Shown here: piece by piece, positions 18,265 to 18,885 of the stretch
Layout of the letters: the number at the start of each line of letters is the position of its first letter
How positions within the stretch are numbered: position 1 is the first letter of the stretch
Source: Larix sibirica
Lineage: Eukaryota; Streptophyta; Pinopsida; Pinales; Pinaceae
Assembly (NCBI GenBank): GCA_004151065.3
Contig: NWUY0300063813.1
Span: 11,241 to 30,125 of the forward strand
Direction: 5' to 3'
Length of the DNA: 18,885 nt
Translations under genes and position numbers: made by a program
Notes under the pieces: generated by a model
The model's database searches: none
Seen by the model: only the letters and a program-made list of their open reading frames with translations
Told to the model about the DNA's origin: nothing

Positions 18265-18502
18265 TGTTCGAAACATAATCCTTTTGGGTTATGGAATATT
18301 ATTGTATTATTATTTATTATTCACATTTATGAGAGAAATAATGGGAACAGTCATTGGGAGTCCAAGAAACTTGGAATTTGAAATCTAAGGGTCATACTCA
18401 TGTATTTATATGTACATATCTTATTAATGAAATGTATCTCACGCTTATCCTATTTTGTATGTATTTGTCTTTCACACCCTATGTTCAAACAATGTTCCAA
18501 CA
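18265..18502 (+). mobile_element. Short LTR of a second LTR retrotransposon
   Basis: The right end TGTTCCAACA at 18502 is followed after one base by a primer-binding site, so the LTR terminus there is well supported. The left end is less certain: TGTTCGAAACA at 18265 is the best inverted counterpart, giving an LTR of 238 bp. A TATTTATATG stretch near 18399 could be the TATA box. A length this small would be typical of short-LTR, often non-autonomous, elements. Confidence 0.5.
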
Positions 18503-18503
18503 A

Positions 18504-18514
18504 TGGTATTAGAG
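18504..18514 (+). other. Primer-binding site (initiator tRNA-Met type)
   Basis: TGGTATTAGAG differs from the standard TGGTATCAGAG by one C-to-T change, and lies one base after the LTR terminus. The following bases, TGAGG, depart from the CC expected next in the canonical site. Confidence 0.75.
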
Positions 18515-18644
18515 TGAGGTTGGAATAACTCCAGCTCTATCCTCCCCGACATATTGCCTCTCTAGTCTACCATCTGAATTATTCTCTATAAGCCTAGGTC
18601 TTTCCCTCCATCTCTGTGTTACTTTTATACATGAGAAACCTTAA

Positions 18645-18885
18645 AGTTCATGGAAACCTGTGTGCAGCCTCTCCATCTGCATATATGGATACGACAAGGA
18701 AGTGACTTTTCACCTTCCTAATTATTCCAAACCTATCCAGTTTCAGAGTGTTGGATCTGTCAGTGAAATTTCGTCTTCATATTTGTATCATATTTCGAAA
18801 TGCCAACATTTTCATAGATTTGGTCACTTAGAATATCAATGTTTTGATATCCATCCTTGTAAGCATTATGGAAAGCATACTCATT
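18645..18885 (+). pseudogene. Gag-like fragment with two imperfect zinc knuckles, runs off the window
   Basis: One frame is open from just after the TAA at 18642 to the window end, 80 codons without a stop and without an early ATG. It reads GYDKEVTFHLPNYSKP, then SVGSVSEISSSYLYHISK, then two knuckle-like blocks. At 18801-18842, C-X2-F-X4-H-X4-C has Phe (18810) where the second Cys should be. At 18858-18884, C-X2-Y-X4-H has Tyr (18867) at the same position. Knuckles of this kind bind RNA in Gag. The distance from the primer-binding site to the first knuckle is under 300 bases, far shorter than a full copia gag, so most of gag is missing or the element is a short type. It could also be a host-like CCHC protein fragment captured by the element. 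Confidence 0.5.

Overview
The window looks like repeat-dominated nuclear DNA of a seed plant. It is AT-rich and has no intact gene that I can recognise. Almost everything identifiable is a decayed retrotransposon: Ty1/copia-type LTR elements with primer-binding sites for plant initiator tRNA-Met, and L1-type LINEs of the plant kind, with a DUF4283/zinc-knuckle ORF1 and an endonuclease-RT-RNase H ORF2. The protein wording and the lack of genes over 19 kb remind me of gymnosperm genomes. That is an impression from memory, not a demonstrated assignment.

Layout, left to right. 1-1611 (minus strand) is the 5' end of a copia element: gag remnant, leader, primer-binding site and an 838-bp LTR. 1628-3143 (plus) is a LINE-derived insertion that has ORF1, a 3' tail and poly(A) but no ORF2. 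3154-3816 is unassigned. 3817-4156, 10300-10600 and 10601-10790 are copies of a roughly 290-300-bp tandem repeat. The array is split by a near full-length LINE at 4157-10299, which is bounded by a 13-bp target-site duplication and is riddled with stops and frameshifts. 10797-12640 is unassigned. 12690-14100 is a third LINE ORF1, again without a recognisable ORF2. 14497-14702 is a tRNA-derived SINE-like element on the minus strand. 14720-15161 holds two copies of an (AC)n(AT)n-bearing segment, the second starting directly after the only N in the window. 15162-17560 is mostly unassigned and contains a 59-bp tandem repeat and an exon-like open stretch. 17565-18200 (minus) is a decayed coiled-coil-like reading frame. 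18265-18885 is the start of another LTR element: short LTR, primer-binding site, and a short open frame with two imperfect zinc knuckles.

Nothing here works together as a pathway. The biology is transposon history: successive insertions, target-site duplications, internal duplications and loss of catalytic residues. The observations I rate highest are the two ORF1-only LINE derivatives, the LINE inserted at a tandem-repeat boundary, the short LTR element with aromatic substitutions in both knuckles, the sequence duplication abutting the N, and the SINE-like element that may be an inverted dimer. All family assignments come from motif recognition by eye; no database search was possible.
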